IMG/VR virus record: IMGVR_UViG_3300037172_000103 | Location: 1 to 38,899 of that record | Strand: one strand, 5' to 3' | From: a virus | DNA: 38,899 bases | Part shown: one piece after another, positions 15,338-22,780 of the stretch | Position numbering within the stretch: the stretch's first letter is position 1 | How the letters are laid out: every line of letters starts with the position of its first letter | Notes under the pieces: generated by a model | What the model saw: the letters and a program-made list of their open reading frames with translations, nothing else | The model's database searches: none | Told to the model about the DNA's origin: nothing | Program-made: the position numbers and the translations under genes

Positions 15338-16387
15338 CTACACGATCTCTTCTTTGTAATGCTGGGCCGCGTTCGCGCCGGCCGCGGTCCAGGGCACTCC
15401 GGTGCTGGGATCGTTCGGAATGCAGCCATCGACAAAGCCATAGGTGGAAGCGAGCGCCGTGGTGGGGCCCAGGCTGCCCACTCCGGCGCTCGCGGCGCCC
15501 ACGCCCAGGCTGCGCGTGGAGCTGTCGTCTTTGCGCGCGTAGCTGCGTCCCACCACCATCAGCGGAGAGACGGTCAACAGCGGGTTCTGCATGGCATAAG
15601 CATCCTGCAGCCCGGCGGTCGAGCCGGAAACGTAGGTGGTATCGCCATCGGGCGGGTTGTCATCGGTGCACTGCCAGTTGGCCGCGGCGCCGTTGGGCGT
15701 GAATTGGGTAAAGGCGCCAGGCCCGGCGGGCAGCACGGTGATCAGCCGGGTATCCTGCAGCGAAGCTCCCACGGGCGTGTTCTGCGTGGTGCCCGTCGAA
15801 TCCCACAGGCGCACATCGTCGTAGTAGCAACCGATCGAGCCATCGGAGATTTGTATCTGGTTCACATAGCCGCTCGAAGTGGGTGCCGTAATGATGCCGG
15901 TCACGTTCATCACTTCCAGGCCGTTCACCCAAACCTGGACAATGCCGGCGGCGGCCGTGCTGATGGTCAGCAGCATCTCGATGCCGTTGTAGGAGTTGGG
16001 AGCGATAATTCCGGGGGCAGTCGAGGCTCGCAGGGTCAGATAAGGCGAAGCCCACGCGGTCCAGAGCTCGAGCGCGCCGGCCGGAGTCCACACCAGGGCG
16101 GTCTGATATCCGCCGGTGTTTGCATCGGGAAACCCCATGATCTCGGCGCCGCTGCCGGTCGGGGTAGCGGTCGCATAGTAAGCGACCTTGCCAATCACCG
16201 TGGATTGATTGGAGATCATATTCCGGCGCGCATACGCTCCGCTCGGCAAATAGAGTCCCTGGCCGGCCAATCCGGAAGGCGGAGCGAAACGCTTGTAGGC
16301 CGATCCGATCACGGGGCTGCCCGCGGTAAACTGCCAAAGCTGCGAGAGCGTGTTGTAGTTGTCGAAGCCGTCAGCGAACTGATACAT
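15338..16387 (-). CDS. Tail protein with lectin-like beta-sandwich
   Basis: The 349-residue protein begins MYQFADGFDNYNTLSQLWQF. It carries the pattern of concanavalin/LamG-like phage tail proteins (ALVWTPAGALELWTAW, IVQVWVNGLEVMNVTG, YYDDVRLWDSTG). It lies between the tape measure and the fibre fusion, 2 bases after the tape measure stop. A distal tail, receptor-binding or glycan-binding structural role is likely. No enzyme motif was seen. Confidence 0.65.
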   Translation of the reverse strand: MYQFADGFDNYNTLSQLWQFTAGSPVIGSAYKRFAPPSGLAGQGLYLPSGAYARRNMISNQSTVIGKVAYYATATPTGSGAEIMGFPDANTGGYQTALVWTPAGALELWTAWASPYLTLRASTAPGIIAPNSYNGIEMLLTISTAAAGIVQVWVNGLEVMNVTGIITAPTSSGYVNQIQISDGSIGCYYDDVRLWDSTGTTQNTPVGASLQDTRLITVLPAGPGAFTQFTPNGAAANWQCTDDNPPDGDTTYVSGSTAGLQDAYAMQNPLLTVSPLMVVGRSYARKDDSSTRSLGVGAASAGVGSLGPTTALASTYGFVDGCIPNDPSTGVPWTAAGANAAQHYKEEIV

Positions 16388-16389
16388 CG

Positions 16390-19300
16390 TTAATATCCTC
16401 GCGGCGTGCGCCGGGCGATCTCGCTCACATGGTTCACGGCTTCGCCCACGGCTTGCCGTTTGGTCGCGGCCATCATGCGGGCGGCATCGGCTTTGCGCAT
16501 CACGTCATCGGCCACGATGGCGCCGCGCATGTCGTAATGGTTGTGGGTATCGCCACCGCCCCGCGTGGCTTCGGAGTTGGGCGTAATTTGGGATCCGCGC
16601 GAAAGGTTTAAAATCTCCGGGCCTTGTTCGCCCACCCAGGTGGGGCCTCCGGACCAGTCATTCGTGCCGGCCGCGTTGGCGCCAATATCACCGCCCACAT
16701 CGCCGCCGCCATCACCGCCGCCATCACCGCCGCCACTATCGCCGCCGCTGCTACTCGACGAGTCCAGCGAACCCAGGCCGCCTCCATCGCCGCCTCCATC
16801 GCCGCCGGCCGAACTGCTCATCGATGAGCTCAATTTATTTAGGGCTGCGGTGTTCGCGCCCAGAGCCGTGGTGTTGCTGGATACGGCCGTAGTGAGGCCC
16901 GTAAGCGCGCCGGCCACACCTCCGCCGCCAAGTCCTCCCGCAGTTCCTCCCGCGGTCCTGCTGCCCAGAATTCCGCCAATGACAGGGATCGATGCGAGTG
17001 GCCCAGCCGTTGCGGCCGCGGTTCCGCTGCCCGTCCCCGTCACGCTTCCGGGGGCGCCACCGCCGAGCGCTGCCGTCAGGGCAGTCACGGCCTGGGTGTT
17101 CGCGGTGAGCGCCGTGGTATTCGCGTCCTTGCCTCCGAGCGCTCCGCCGAGTCCGGGGATTTTCGTTGCGATCTTTGCCGTGATCGGCGCCAGCAGCCGG
17201 TCGAGCTGATGCTTCAAGGCCATTTCCGCCAGGCTGTTGAAGTAGCCGGCCCACATCGAGCGCAATTCTTTGATCAGCTTGGCGTGGCCGCCGCGCTCGG
17301 TCTCGAGGATGTCGAGAAACGATTTCACCGCATTGTCTTCAAAGCCCTTGGTCGCCTGCGTCAGCAGGTCGAAGGTGAACTCGCCTTCCGATTTCACGCG
17401 CTGCAGGTCATCCACCCAGGCACGAATGCCGGCGCCAATGCCGCCAGTCTTCAGCAGCATCTTGTCTTCTTCTTCTTCCATGTCGCGGATGGCCAGCTTG
17501 ATCGGGGTCACGTCGCGGCCAATCGCTTCCCACTGCACCTGCATGGCGCGCAGGTCGGCGAGTTGCTGCGTGAGTTCCTGCATCTTGGCGCCCGCGGGGT
17601 TCAGGGCATCGACGCGCTCAAAGGCTTTTGTGGCGTTCTGCACCGCCTGGAGCTGAATCAGTTCCTGGCGCGCGCGGGTAATCTCATCGGCGCTCATGTG
17701 GAATTCGTGCCCAAGTTTCTGCGCTTCCGCATCCAATTTGGCGAACGGAGATCCCGAGCCCAGAGCCGTGGCTTCGATCTGTGCTTCCTTCAATTGCTCT
17801 GCCAGCTTCGAGAACTCGTTGCCGATCTTTGTGTTTTGCAGGGCGACGAACTTCTGCCGCAGCTTCTCCACTTCCTCCGCCGGAACTTTGTGACCCAGGT
17901 CTTCGAGATCGTGCGTCGCCTTCTTGACCTGGCTATCGATCGATTCAAACGCCGAGCCGCCGTTGTGCGCGAGCGAAAGAATCTCATCATCGATTTTGTG
18001 ACTCTCGGCGGCAAAGGCCGCAGCTTGAATTCTGGGCAGCACCACATCGGTCTTGTTGGCCGTCTCCGCCTGCAGCCCGCTTTCGCCCGCGCCGATCGAG
18101 CGGCGTAGTTGCTGTGCATAGGCCTGACCCTGATTCGCCGGGGGCCCGATCGTCGGCACGAGTTTGTCCGCCGCCGGCAGGCTGGCATACAGGTCTTTCA
18201 GGTTTTGCAGTTCCTCGCGGATGGGCGTGAGCCCGGCCAACACCTTTGCCTGCTCAGCAGCCACCTTGCCGGCGGAGCTGGCTTCGGCGTCCAGGGCGGA
18301 AAGGCGCTCCGCATCGTGGGTGTGCTCTTCGCCCAGCTTGCGGTTGAACTCCTCTTCGGCTTTCGCCGTCTGCTCAATCAGGGCAGTGCGCCGTTCGGTC
18401 ACGGCGTTTTCCGCCAGCAGCCGCACAATCGCCTGGTTGTCGCGCAGCTCCGGTTTCACGCTGGCGCGCTGGTCGAGAATTTTCTTTTCCGCCTCCGCCG
18501 CGGCCGTGGCGCGAATGGTCTCGGCGGTTCCCTTCCCGGTCGATTCCGCCATCAGCACCGCCGAAGCGGCCGCCGCGCGCGAGGTATCGCCGAGGCGGGT
18601 GAGCGCCTGAATTTCGGCCTTCACTTCATCGGTGTATTTCTTTCGGGCTTCCAGGTCTTCGGCAATTTTCGTGTCGTTGGCTTTGGTATCGCTCTGGCCT
18701 TCGAGCACGTGCATCCGGCGCAGAACCTCCTGGTACTGATACAGGGCGTTCAGTTTCTCCTGGGTTACAGGAGTGGCGAAGGGATCGTCGATGAGGCTCT
18801 TGGCGCTGTAGCCTTTCGCCTGCTGATCGGTGAAAAGCGCAATCTGCGCGTCCATATTGGTCTTTGCTCTTTCCGTTTCATCGGCCAGATAGGCGGCGCT
18901 TTCCGCCTTGGCCTTGAAGGGATCGGACTGAGACGCCAGATCGGCGTAGTGCTGCTCAAACTCTTTGACGTGCTTATTGATCTCTTCCACTTCGCGCGTG
19001 GGCGCCGTGGTGCCCAGAATGTGCAGGCCCTCGCCCACGATCGCCAGGAAGCGGGTGAACGGCGCGTTGGCCTCTGCGGCGGCTTTACCTTCACGCTCGC
19101 TGGCTTTGGCCAGGGCGTCCACCTGTTTCGCGAGCTCCTCTACCTCTTTCGAAACGCCTTCTTTGATCTTGAAGTTGGCTTCGGCGGTTTTGTCGCCGCG
19201 CAGCCCGGCAATCTTGGCCTCGAGCTTGTCGATATCGCGCTCGTTGCCGGAAGAGGCATCGGCAAACACCGTGCGGGTGTTGCGCACCGATTCGGTGTAT

Positions 19301-19656
19301 TCGTCCTGCTTTTTCTTGGCTTCATCGATTCTGCGCGAGAGGCCTTCGGCGAATTCAAAAATGGCAATGCCCAGCGCGGAGAACGCGACGCCCGGCAGAA
19401 TGCCGCCGAGGGCCTTGCCCAGCGCGGGAAAGGTTTCGCTCACAATGCGCGCGACCGGGCGCGCAACATGAATTCCGAGAGCTTCATCGATCAGGCGCAG
19501 GCCTTCCTGGCCATCGCGTCCGGTCTTTTTCCACTGGCGCGCCATTTCGGCCGAAGCAAAGCCGTTGAACCCCTGCACGCCCTTCATCTTGTCGAGGAAG
19601 TCGCTCGGGTCCAGGCCCAGCCGGGCCGCCATTGCGCCTACGTTAAGAGTCGCCAT
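16390..19656 (-). CDS. Tape measure protein
   Basis: This is the longest regular tail gene (1088 residues). It has a TMP-like N-terminus (LDPSDFLDKMKGVQGFNGFASAEMARQWKK), a hydrophobic stretch near residues 85-105 (LGGILPGVAFSALGIAIFEFAEG), very long Ala/Glu/Lys-rich helices, and a Gly/Ser/Asp-rich low-complexity zone near residues 950-1000. The C-terminus has WVGEQGPEILNLSRGSQI, a motif common at tape measure ends. The family sets tail length and is ejected with the DNA. At about 1.5 angstrom per residue the tail would be roughly 160 nm (inference). The ATG at 19656 was preferred to a GTG nine codons upstream. Confidence 0.9.
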   Translation of the reverse strand: MATLNVGAMAARLGLDPSDFLDKMKGVQGFNGFASAEMARQWKKTGRDGQEGLRLIDEALGIHVARPVARIVSETFPALGKALGGILPGVAFSALGIAIFEFAEGLSRRIDEAKKKQDEYTESVRNTRTVFADASSGNERDIDKLEAKIAGLRGDKTAEANFKIKEGVSKEVEELAKQVDALAKASEREGKAAAEANAPFTRFLAIVGEGLHILGTTAPTREVEEINKHVKEFEQHYADLASQSDPFKAKAESAAYLADETERAKTNMDAQIALFTDQQAKGYSAKSLIDDPFATPVTQEKLNALYQYQEVLRRMHVLEGQSDTKANDTKIAEDLEARKKYTDEVKAEIQALTRLGDTSRAAAASAVLMAESTGKGTAETIRATAAAEAEKKILDQRASVKPELRDNQAIVRLLAENAVTERRTALIEQTAKAEEEFNRKLGEEHTHDAERLSALDAEASSAGKVAAEQAKVLAGLTPIREELQNLKDLYASLPAADKLVPTIGPPANQGQAYAQQLRRSIGAGESGLQAETANKTDVVLPRIQAAAFAAESHKIDDEILSLAHNGGSAFESIDSQVKKATHDLEDLGHKVPAEEVEKLRQKFVALQNTKIGNEFSKLAEQLKEAQIEATALGSGSPFAKLDAEAQKLGHEFHMSADEITRARQELIQLQAVQNATKAFERVDALNPAGAKMQELTQQLADLRAMQVQWEAIGRDVTPIKLAIRDMEEEEDKMLLKTGGIGAGIRAWVDDLQRVKSEGEFTFDLLTQATKGFEDNAVKSFLDILETERGGHAKLIKELRSMWAGYFNSLAEMALKHQLDRLLAPITAKIATKIPGLGGALGGKDANTTALTANTQAVTALTAALGGGAPGSVTGTGSGTAAATAGPLASIPVIGGILGSRTAGGTAGGLGGGGVAGALTGLTTAVSSNTTALGANTAALNKLSSSMSSSAGGDGGGDGGGLGSLDSSSSSGGDSGGGDGGGDGGGDVGGDIGANAAGTNDWSGGPTWVGEQGPEILNLSRGSQITPNSEATRGGGDTHNHYDMRGAIVADDVMRKADAARMMAATKRQAVGEAVNHVSEIARRTPRGY

Positions 19657-19691
19657 AAGAATTTTATTTGCTGCGGGTAGCACGTTCGTGC

Positions 19692-19723
19692 TTGACTTCG
19701 CGATCCCTGCTGCTAGGATCGCG
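19692..19723 (+). promoter_or_regulatory. Promoter and dyad for the secreted moron
   Basis: TTGACT (19692-19697) and TAGGAT (19714-19719) are spaced by 16 bases, with an extended -10 TGC. A perfect dyad, CGCGATCC-N9-GGATCGCG (19699-19723), covers the spacer and -10. The -10 ends only eight bases before the ATG, which suggests a leaderless or nearly leaderless mRNA. Confidence 0.6.
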
Positions 19724-19727
19724 GCCT

Positions 19728-20051
19728 ATGAAAGCCATTCACGTTTTACTCGCAGTTATGTTGCTTGGTGCCGCGGTCGAAGCTCGATCCCAATCCTGCG
19801 ACAGCCTATTGCCCTCATCGGGCAAGACCTACCAGCAGGCCGTCGACGAGGCCTTTGCCGGCTATTCCGTGAACCCGGATGCGGACAGCCGCGCTCGCGC
19901 CGAAGCCATCATGGCCCGGAACCTGTTCGATAGCCTGTGCCAGCTCGATGAAGAGAATGGAACCTTTGAGGCTCACGTCTTCATGCGGGAGGAAGAAAAG
20001 CGTCTCGATCGCATCGCCGCCGCCTGGGAGAAGCGGAAGAAGAAGAACTAG
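19728..20051 (+). CDS. Secreted moron protein, 107 aa
   Basis: The protein starts MKAIHVLLAVMLLGAAVEARS, a Sec signal peptide with probable cleavage near residues 20-22. A mature helical domain of about 85 residues follows, with two cysteines and a very basic end (EKRKKKN). It is on the plus strand between two minus-strand tail genes, has its own promoter and dyad, and its stop overlaps the stop of the 20048 gene. These are hallmarks of a moron. A periplasmic lysogeny or superinfection-exclusion role is an inference. No family was recognised. Confidence 0.65.
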   Translation: MKAIHVLLAVMLLGAAVEARSQSCDSLLPSSGKTYQQAVDEAFAGYSVNPDADSRARAEAIMARNLFDSLCQLDEENGTFEAHVFMREEEKRLDRIAAAWEKRKKKN

Positions 20052-20695
20052 ATTCCCAGCGCGCCCAGCTCGCTCTCGATCACTTCCGCCATCTTGGCCA
20101 CAGCCTGGTCCTTGCTCTGGTCGAATGCCGGCTCCAGCCACGGGTAGGGCGGCGTGCTCAGGTTGCCATAATCGCGCGACGTCGGCGTCGTATAGCTATT
20201 GAGCCGTTTACCCTGTTTGCGCGCGGCCGCGGCATCCCGCCGGTATTTCTGGTTGCTGTTCAGGCCTTCGCCGGGGGCGCGATGCCCCACTTCCAAAAAG
20301 TATCCATACACGCCGGGGTTGGTGGTCGCATCCGCCGGTTTCACTTCGCGGTTGGAGGCCTGGCGGCTGATGGCGCCGAGCTTGGTCGCATAGGGCCCGC
20401 GCGATACGCCAAAACCGCTGTGCCGCGTCAGGTCCGGATTCCAGCCCGGTCCAATCAACACATACTTCTGATCGGTGCCGGTCGCCTGCGAAGCGGTGCG
20501 CATGCGCGTCACCACCACAATATCGCCGGCCAGCATGCCAGTCAGCCGGTGCACCAGTTGCTCGGCTTTGTCTTTGATCACCTTGCCGCCCGCCTGCAGT
20601 GCATCGCGCGTGACGGGGTTGGCTACGACGACCGCGATCTTATCCAGCCGGGCATTGAGTTCCGGCAGCCCGTCGATGGAGAAGACAAACTGCAT
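20048..20695 (-). CDS. HK97 gp10-like tail/head-tail protein
   Basis: The 215-residue protein has FSIDGLPELNARLDKIAVVVANPVTRDALQAGGKVIKDKAEQLV at its N-terminus, then GVYGYFLEVGHRAP and a C-terminal PYPWLEPAFDQSKDQAVAKMAEVIE. This is the layout of HK97 gp10-type proteins, which act at the head-tail junction or tail completion. The insertion around residues 75-125 makes it longer than the usual 120-160 residues. Its place between the chaperones and the tape measure is unusual, since it normally precedes the tube gene. Confidence 0.75.
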   Translation of the reverse strand: MQFVFSIDGLPELNARLDKIAVVVANPVTRDALQAGGKVIKDKAEQLVHRLTGMLAGDIVVVTRMRTASQATGTDQKYVLIGPGWNPDLTRHSGFGVSRGPYATKLGAISRQASNREVKPADATTNPGVYGYFLEVGHRAPGEGLNSNQKYRRDAAAARKQGKRLNSYTTPTSRDYGNLSTPPYPWLEPAFDQSKDQAVAKMAEVIESELGALGI

Positions 20696-20706
20696 AGGGA
20701 GCTCGC

Positions 20707-20752
20707 AGCAATTGGCAACCGGCCGTTTGCTAACCGCTAATTGCTAACTGCT
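20707..20752. repeat. Heptad array 12
   Basis: Units CAATTGG, CAACCGG and CCGTTTG, then CTAACCG, CTAATTG and CTAACTG. It ends four bases from the TAA of the chaperone extension. Confidence 0.9.
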
Positions 20753-20755
20753 TTC

Positions 20756-21202
20756 TTAACTCTTTCCCGTGGTCAGCCGCTTCACCAGCTCCCCCTGCGC
20801 GGCTTTTTGTTCCGGGGTCAGGCTGGCCAGGGCGGAAAGGCCTTCTTTGAAGGCCGCGAATTGCGGCGTGGTTTGGGGCGCGGTGCGCATCAGTTCCTCT
20901 TCGGCTTCGCGCTGGGCGCGGTCTTCCGGCAGTTCCGGCAAAAAGTCTTTTGCCGAAAATCCGTCCGGATGTTTCTTTTGGTCGCGGGCAATGTTCCAGG
21001 TCTCGGCGCAAATCATGGCGGCGCCGTGCAGATTCTTGCGGTCGCGCGCGCGCAGTTGACGCATGAGCAGCTCGAAGGCCGCGGGCAGCATTTGCAGAAA
21101 TTCGGAATCGGACAGGCCCAGATCGACGCGAGCGATCGACCACAGTTTGCCGATGGTTACTTCTTCGACGTCGCTACTTCCGCCGGCGCCACCGGCTGCG
21201 CG
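20756..21202 (-). CDS. Tail assembly chaperone extension (gpT-like), reached by -1 frameshift
   Basis: This open frame continues after the slippery heptamer and gives 148 residues: a short Gly-rich linker, then VTIGKLWSIARVDLGLSDSEFLQMLPAAFELLMRQL, a helical chaperone-like domain. The frame has no ATG, GTG or TTG between its upstream TGA (21229-21227) and an internal ATG at 21091. The conserved-looking N-terminal helix can therefore only be made by frameshifting from the 21157-21804 gene. The fusion would be 349 residues. In the lambda system gpGT bridges tube subunits and tape measure. An ATG start at 21091 would give a truncated 111-residue product instead. Confidence 0.7.
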   Translation of the reverse strand, partial: RAAGGAGGSSDVEEVTIGKLWSIARVDLGLSDSEFLQMLPAAFELLMRQLRARDRKNLHGAAMICAETWNIARDQKKHPDGFSAKDFLPELPEDRAQREAEEELMRTAPQTTPQFAAFKEGLSALASLTPEQKAAQGELVKRLTTGKS

Positions 21203-21804
21203 TTTGGGAGTGGCTCGATATCGGTTTCAGGCGGCGCGATCAGGCCGGCACGCAAGGCCTTGGCAATCGCCGAGGTCAGCTCGTCGCCATTCTTCAAATG
21301 GATGTGCGAGCCGAGGTCCTCGCGCGTGACCGTCTCGCGATAAACCTTCTTGCCTTTCTCTTCCTCGAATTTGTGCAACCCCACCCACAACGCCAGCAGC
21401 ATTCGCTCCGGGTCGCCCTCCGGAGAAATCTTCCACCAGGTGGCCTTGTTATAGAGCGAGTCGCCGGCGGCCGCATCTTCGTCGAGCGTCGCTTTCAGCG
21501 CCAGGGCTTCGCCCAGCAATTCCTCGAAGCGGGCATATTTGGCATCGTCCCAGGCCTCGCCTTTGGCGGGTCGCTGCGCATCGGCTTCGCTGAGCACTTC
21601 GACGCGTTGCTCGCGCAGCGTGCGCTTCTCTTCCCGCGTGAGCGCCGGACGTCCGCTGGCTTTGTGGCGCTCGCGATCGAGCGCGGCGGTTGCCTTCTTG
21701 TACAAGATGACGCCTTGAATCGGGTAGGCGAGCGGATAGCTCTGGCCGCCGAGAGTCACGGTTGCCGGCGCGCCGGCGAGGGCTTCCTGCAAAACTGGAT
21801 CCAT
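21157..21804 (-). CDS. Tail assembly chaperone (gpG-like)
   Basis: The 215-residue protein lies between the tail tube genes and the tape measure, the standard slot for gpG. It starts MDPVLQEALAGAPATVTLGGQSYPLAYPIQGVI, as in chaperones that resemble tube-adaptor proteins, followed by a charged helical body and an Ala/Pro linker. AAAGGA eight bases before the ATG fixes the start. A CCCAAAC heptamer in frame at codons 200-201, followed by a hairpin, predicts a -1 shift into the next frame. Family assignment rests mainly on position and architecture. Confidence 0.7.
   Translation of the reverse strand: MDPVLQEALAGAPATVTLGGQSYPLAYPIQGVILYKKATAALDRERHKASGRPALTREEKRTLREQRVEVLSEADAQRPAKGEAWDDAKYARFEELLGEALALKATLDEDAAAGDSLYNKATWWKISPEGDPERMLLALWVGLHKFEEEKGKKVYRETVTREDLGSHIHLKNGDELTSAIAKALRAGLIAPPETDIEPLPNAQPVAPAEVATSKK
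21182..21208 (-). promoter_or_regulatory. Programmed -1 frameshift site
   Basis: The minus strand reads C CCA AAC in the zero frame (21208-21202), a canonical X XXY YYZ heptamer that re-pairs as CCC AAA. Five bases downstream a GCCGG-TGGCG-CCGGC hairpin (21196-21182) can stimulate slippage. The -1 frame is closed upstream by TGA (21229-21227) and open downstream for 148 codons. Confidence 0.75.
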
Positions 21805-21822
21805 GAGATGTCCTTTGAGGCC

Positions 21823-21885
21823 AGCAATTGGCAGCTAGCCGTTAGCGAAAATCGATTCGCAGTGGCCAATGGCCAATGGCTAACT
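21823..21885. repeat. Heptad array 13
   Basis: Units CAATTGG, CAGCTAG and CCGTTAG, then a CGAAAAT-like degenerate part, then GCCAATG (twice). It lies between the chaperone and the 70-aa gene. Confidence 0.8.
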
Positions 21886-21888
21886 TCT

Positions 21889-22101
21889 TCAGCCGAGGCC
21901 AGGGAAAAGCGGCCGATCGGCGGGTAAATGGCGGGCGATTTGTTCGAGCCAGGCGCGCACTTCGGCGTCCTGGAGAGACCGGTCGAGCTTCACCATATCG
22001 CCGAGGCTGCCCGCCGGCGAGAGGTAGTGGTCGAGGCGGGCGACAATCGCGCCCAGCTTCAACACCAGTTCCTGCGATGGCTGGAAGGCCGCTTCGCCCA
22101 T
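21889..22101 (-). CDS. Small tail-region protein, 70 aa
   Basis: A helical protein (MGEAAFQPSQELVLKLGAIV, later SLQDAEVRAWLEQIARHL) between the second tube protein and the chaperone. No ribosome site is obvious before the ATG. Two hairpins separate it from the tube gene. No family was recognised. It might be a small chaperone-associated factor, by position only. Confidence 0.55.
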   Translation of the reverse strand: MGEAAFQPSQELVLKLGAIVARLDHYLSPAGSLGDMVKLDRSLQDAEVRAWLEQIARHLPADRPLFPGLG

Positions 22102-22124
22102 CTCGCTATCAATATAAGGGAGAC

Positions 22125-22154
22125 CGCGGGGCGGACAGGTGCATCCGCCCCGCG
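22125..22154. repeat. GC-rich inverted repeat, 11-bp stem
   Basis: CGCGGGGCGGA (22125-22135) pairs perfectly with TCCGCCCCGCG (22144-22154) around an 8-base loop. No T-run follows on either strand. It is the second of two hairpins downstream of the tube gene. Confidence 0.8.
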
Positions 22155-22182
22155 TTCATGGGCAACCGATTGATCATTGGCA

Positions 22183-22213
22183 TGAATATCCCGCATCCTC
22201 TGCGGGATATTCA
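22183..22213. terminator. 13-bp perfect hairpin directly after the second tail tube gene
   Basis: TGAATATCCCGCA (22183-22195) pairs with TGCGGGATATTCA (22201-22213) around TCCTC. It abuts the TAG of the tube gene (22214-22216). It lacks a T-run, so partial termination or mRNA 3'-end protection is more likely than full termination. Confidence 0.55.
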
Positions 22214-22672
22214 CTACTCGGCGATTCCACCGCCGCCAACCGTCGTCAGGGTTTCCACGCCATAAACGTTGATCCCGAACTCGTACATGTTCACCTTGTA
22301 GCGATCCACTTTCGCGGCGCCAAAGGTTTCCACATAGCAAAGCCCGGTGAAGGTCGATCCATCGACCAGCGTCACCTTAAAGCCCAGCAGCGTGAGCGCC
22401 TGCATATACCCCATCAGCGCGGTGATGCCGGCATTCTGCGGATCGAACACGCCTTCCCCGCTCCACTTGCCGTTGTCGACTACAACCGGGATCGGGAACT
22501 TATTGACCCCTGGGCTGTCCAAACAGGTCGCATCGTCAAAATCGACTTTGGCTGAAGTCTTGTCGAACTTCTCTAACTGCGGCAGAGCCGCATAAACGCT
22601 GCCTCCGGTGACGGGTGCGACGGTGAAAGCGATGACCGTGCCGCGCCCTTGATAACCTACGGGTATACCCAT
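22214..22672 (-). CDS. Tail tube protein, second paralogue
   Basis: The 152-residue protein starts MGIPVGYQGRGTVIAF after AAGGAG. It shares a skeleton with the 22781 gene: PVGY-GRG start, LPQLEKF versus LAQLQSF, a D-x-TC motif, LVDGSTF versus LVDGSYF, and a closing beta-rich half. This is the size and fold style of a siphovirus tube subunit. With its paralogue it may form a mixed or decorated tube, or one copy may be specialised for the tube ends. The hairpin after its stop is unusual. Confidence 0.7.
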   Translation of the reverse strand: MGIPVGYQGRGTVIAFTVAPVTGGSVYAALPQLEKFDKTSAKVDFDDATCLDSPGVNKFPIPVVVDNGKWSGEGVFDPQNAGITALMGYMQALTLLGFKVTLVDGSTFTGLCYVETFGAAKVDRYKVNMYEFGINVYGVETLTTVGGGGIAE

Positions 22673-22720
22673 GATGAATCTCCTTTTTGAGTTTTTGCTG
22701 AGTGTGGTGCGGAAAAGTCG

Positions 22721-22780
22721 GGCAGCTAGCGATGAGCAGCTAGCAAAAATGAATGTGGAATTTGGCGAATTGCCAATTGC
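22721..22780. repeat. Heptad array 14
   Basis: CAGCTAG-type units and ATTTGGC, GAATTGC and CAATTGC units, separated by an A-rich degenerate part. It ends at the TAA of the first tube gene. Confidence 0.75.

Noticed and set aside
16680-16800. Short tandem CCGCCGCCATC-like repeats that could be taken for a CRISPR or minisatellite
   Set aside because: They encode the Gly/Ser/Asp-rich low-complexity zone of the tape measure protein. There are no spacers.
15152-19680. Plus-strand frames of 413, 299 and 523 residues opposite the lectin-like and tape measure genes
   Set aside because: They have shadow composition, no ribosome sites and no domains, while the minus-strand frames show clear family features.
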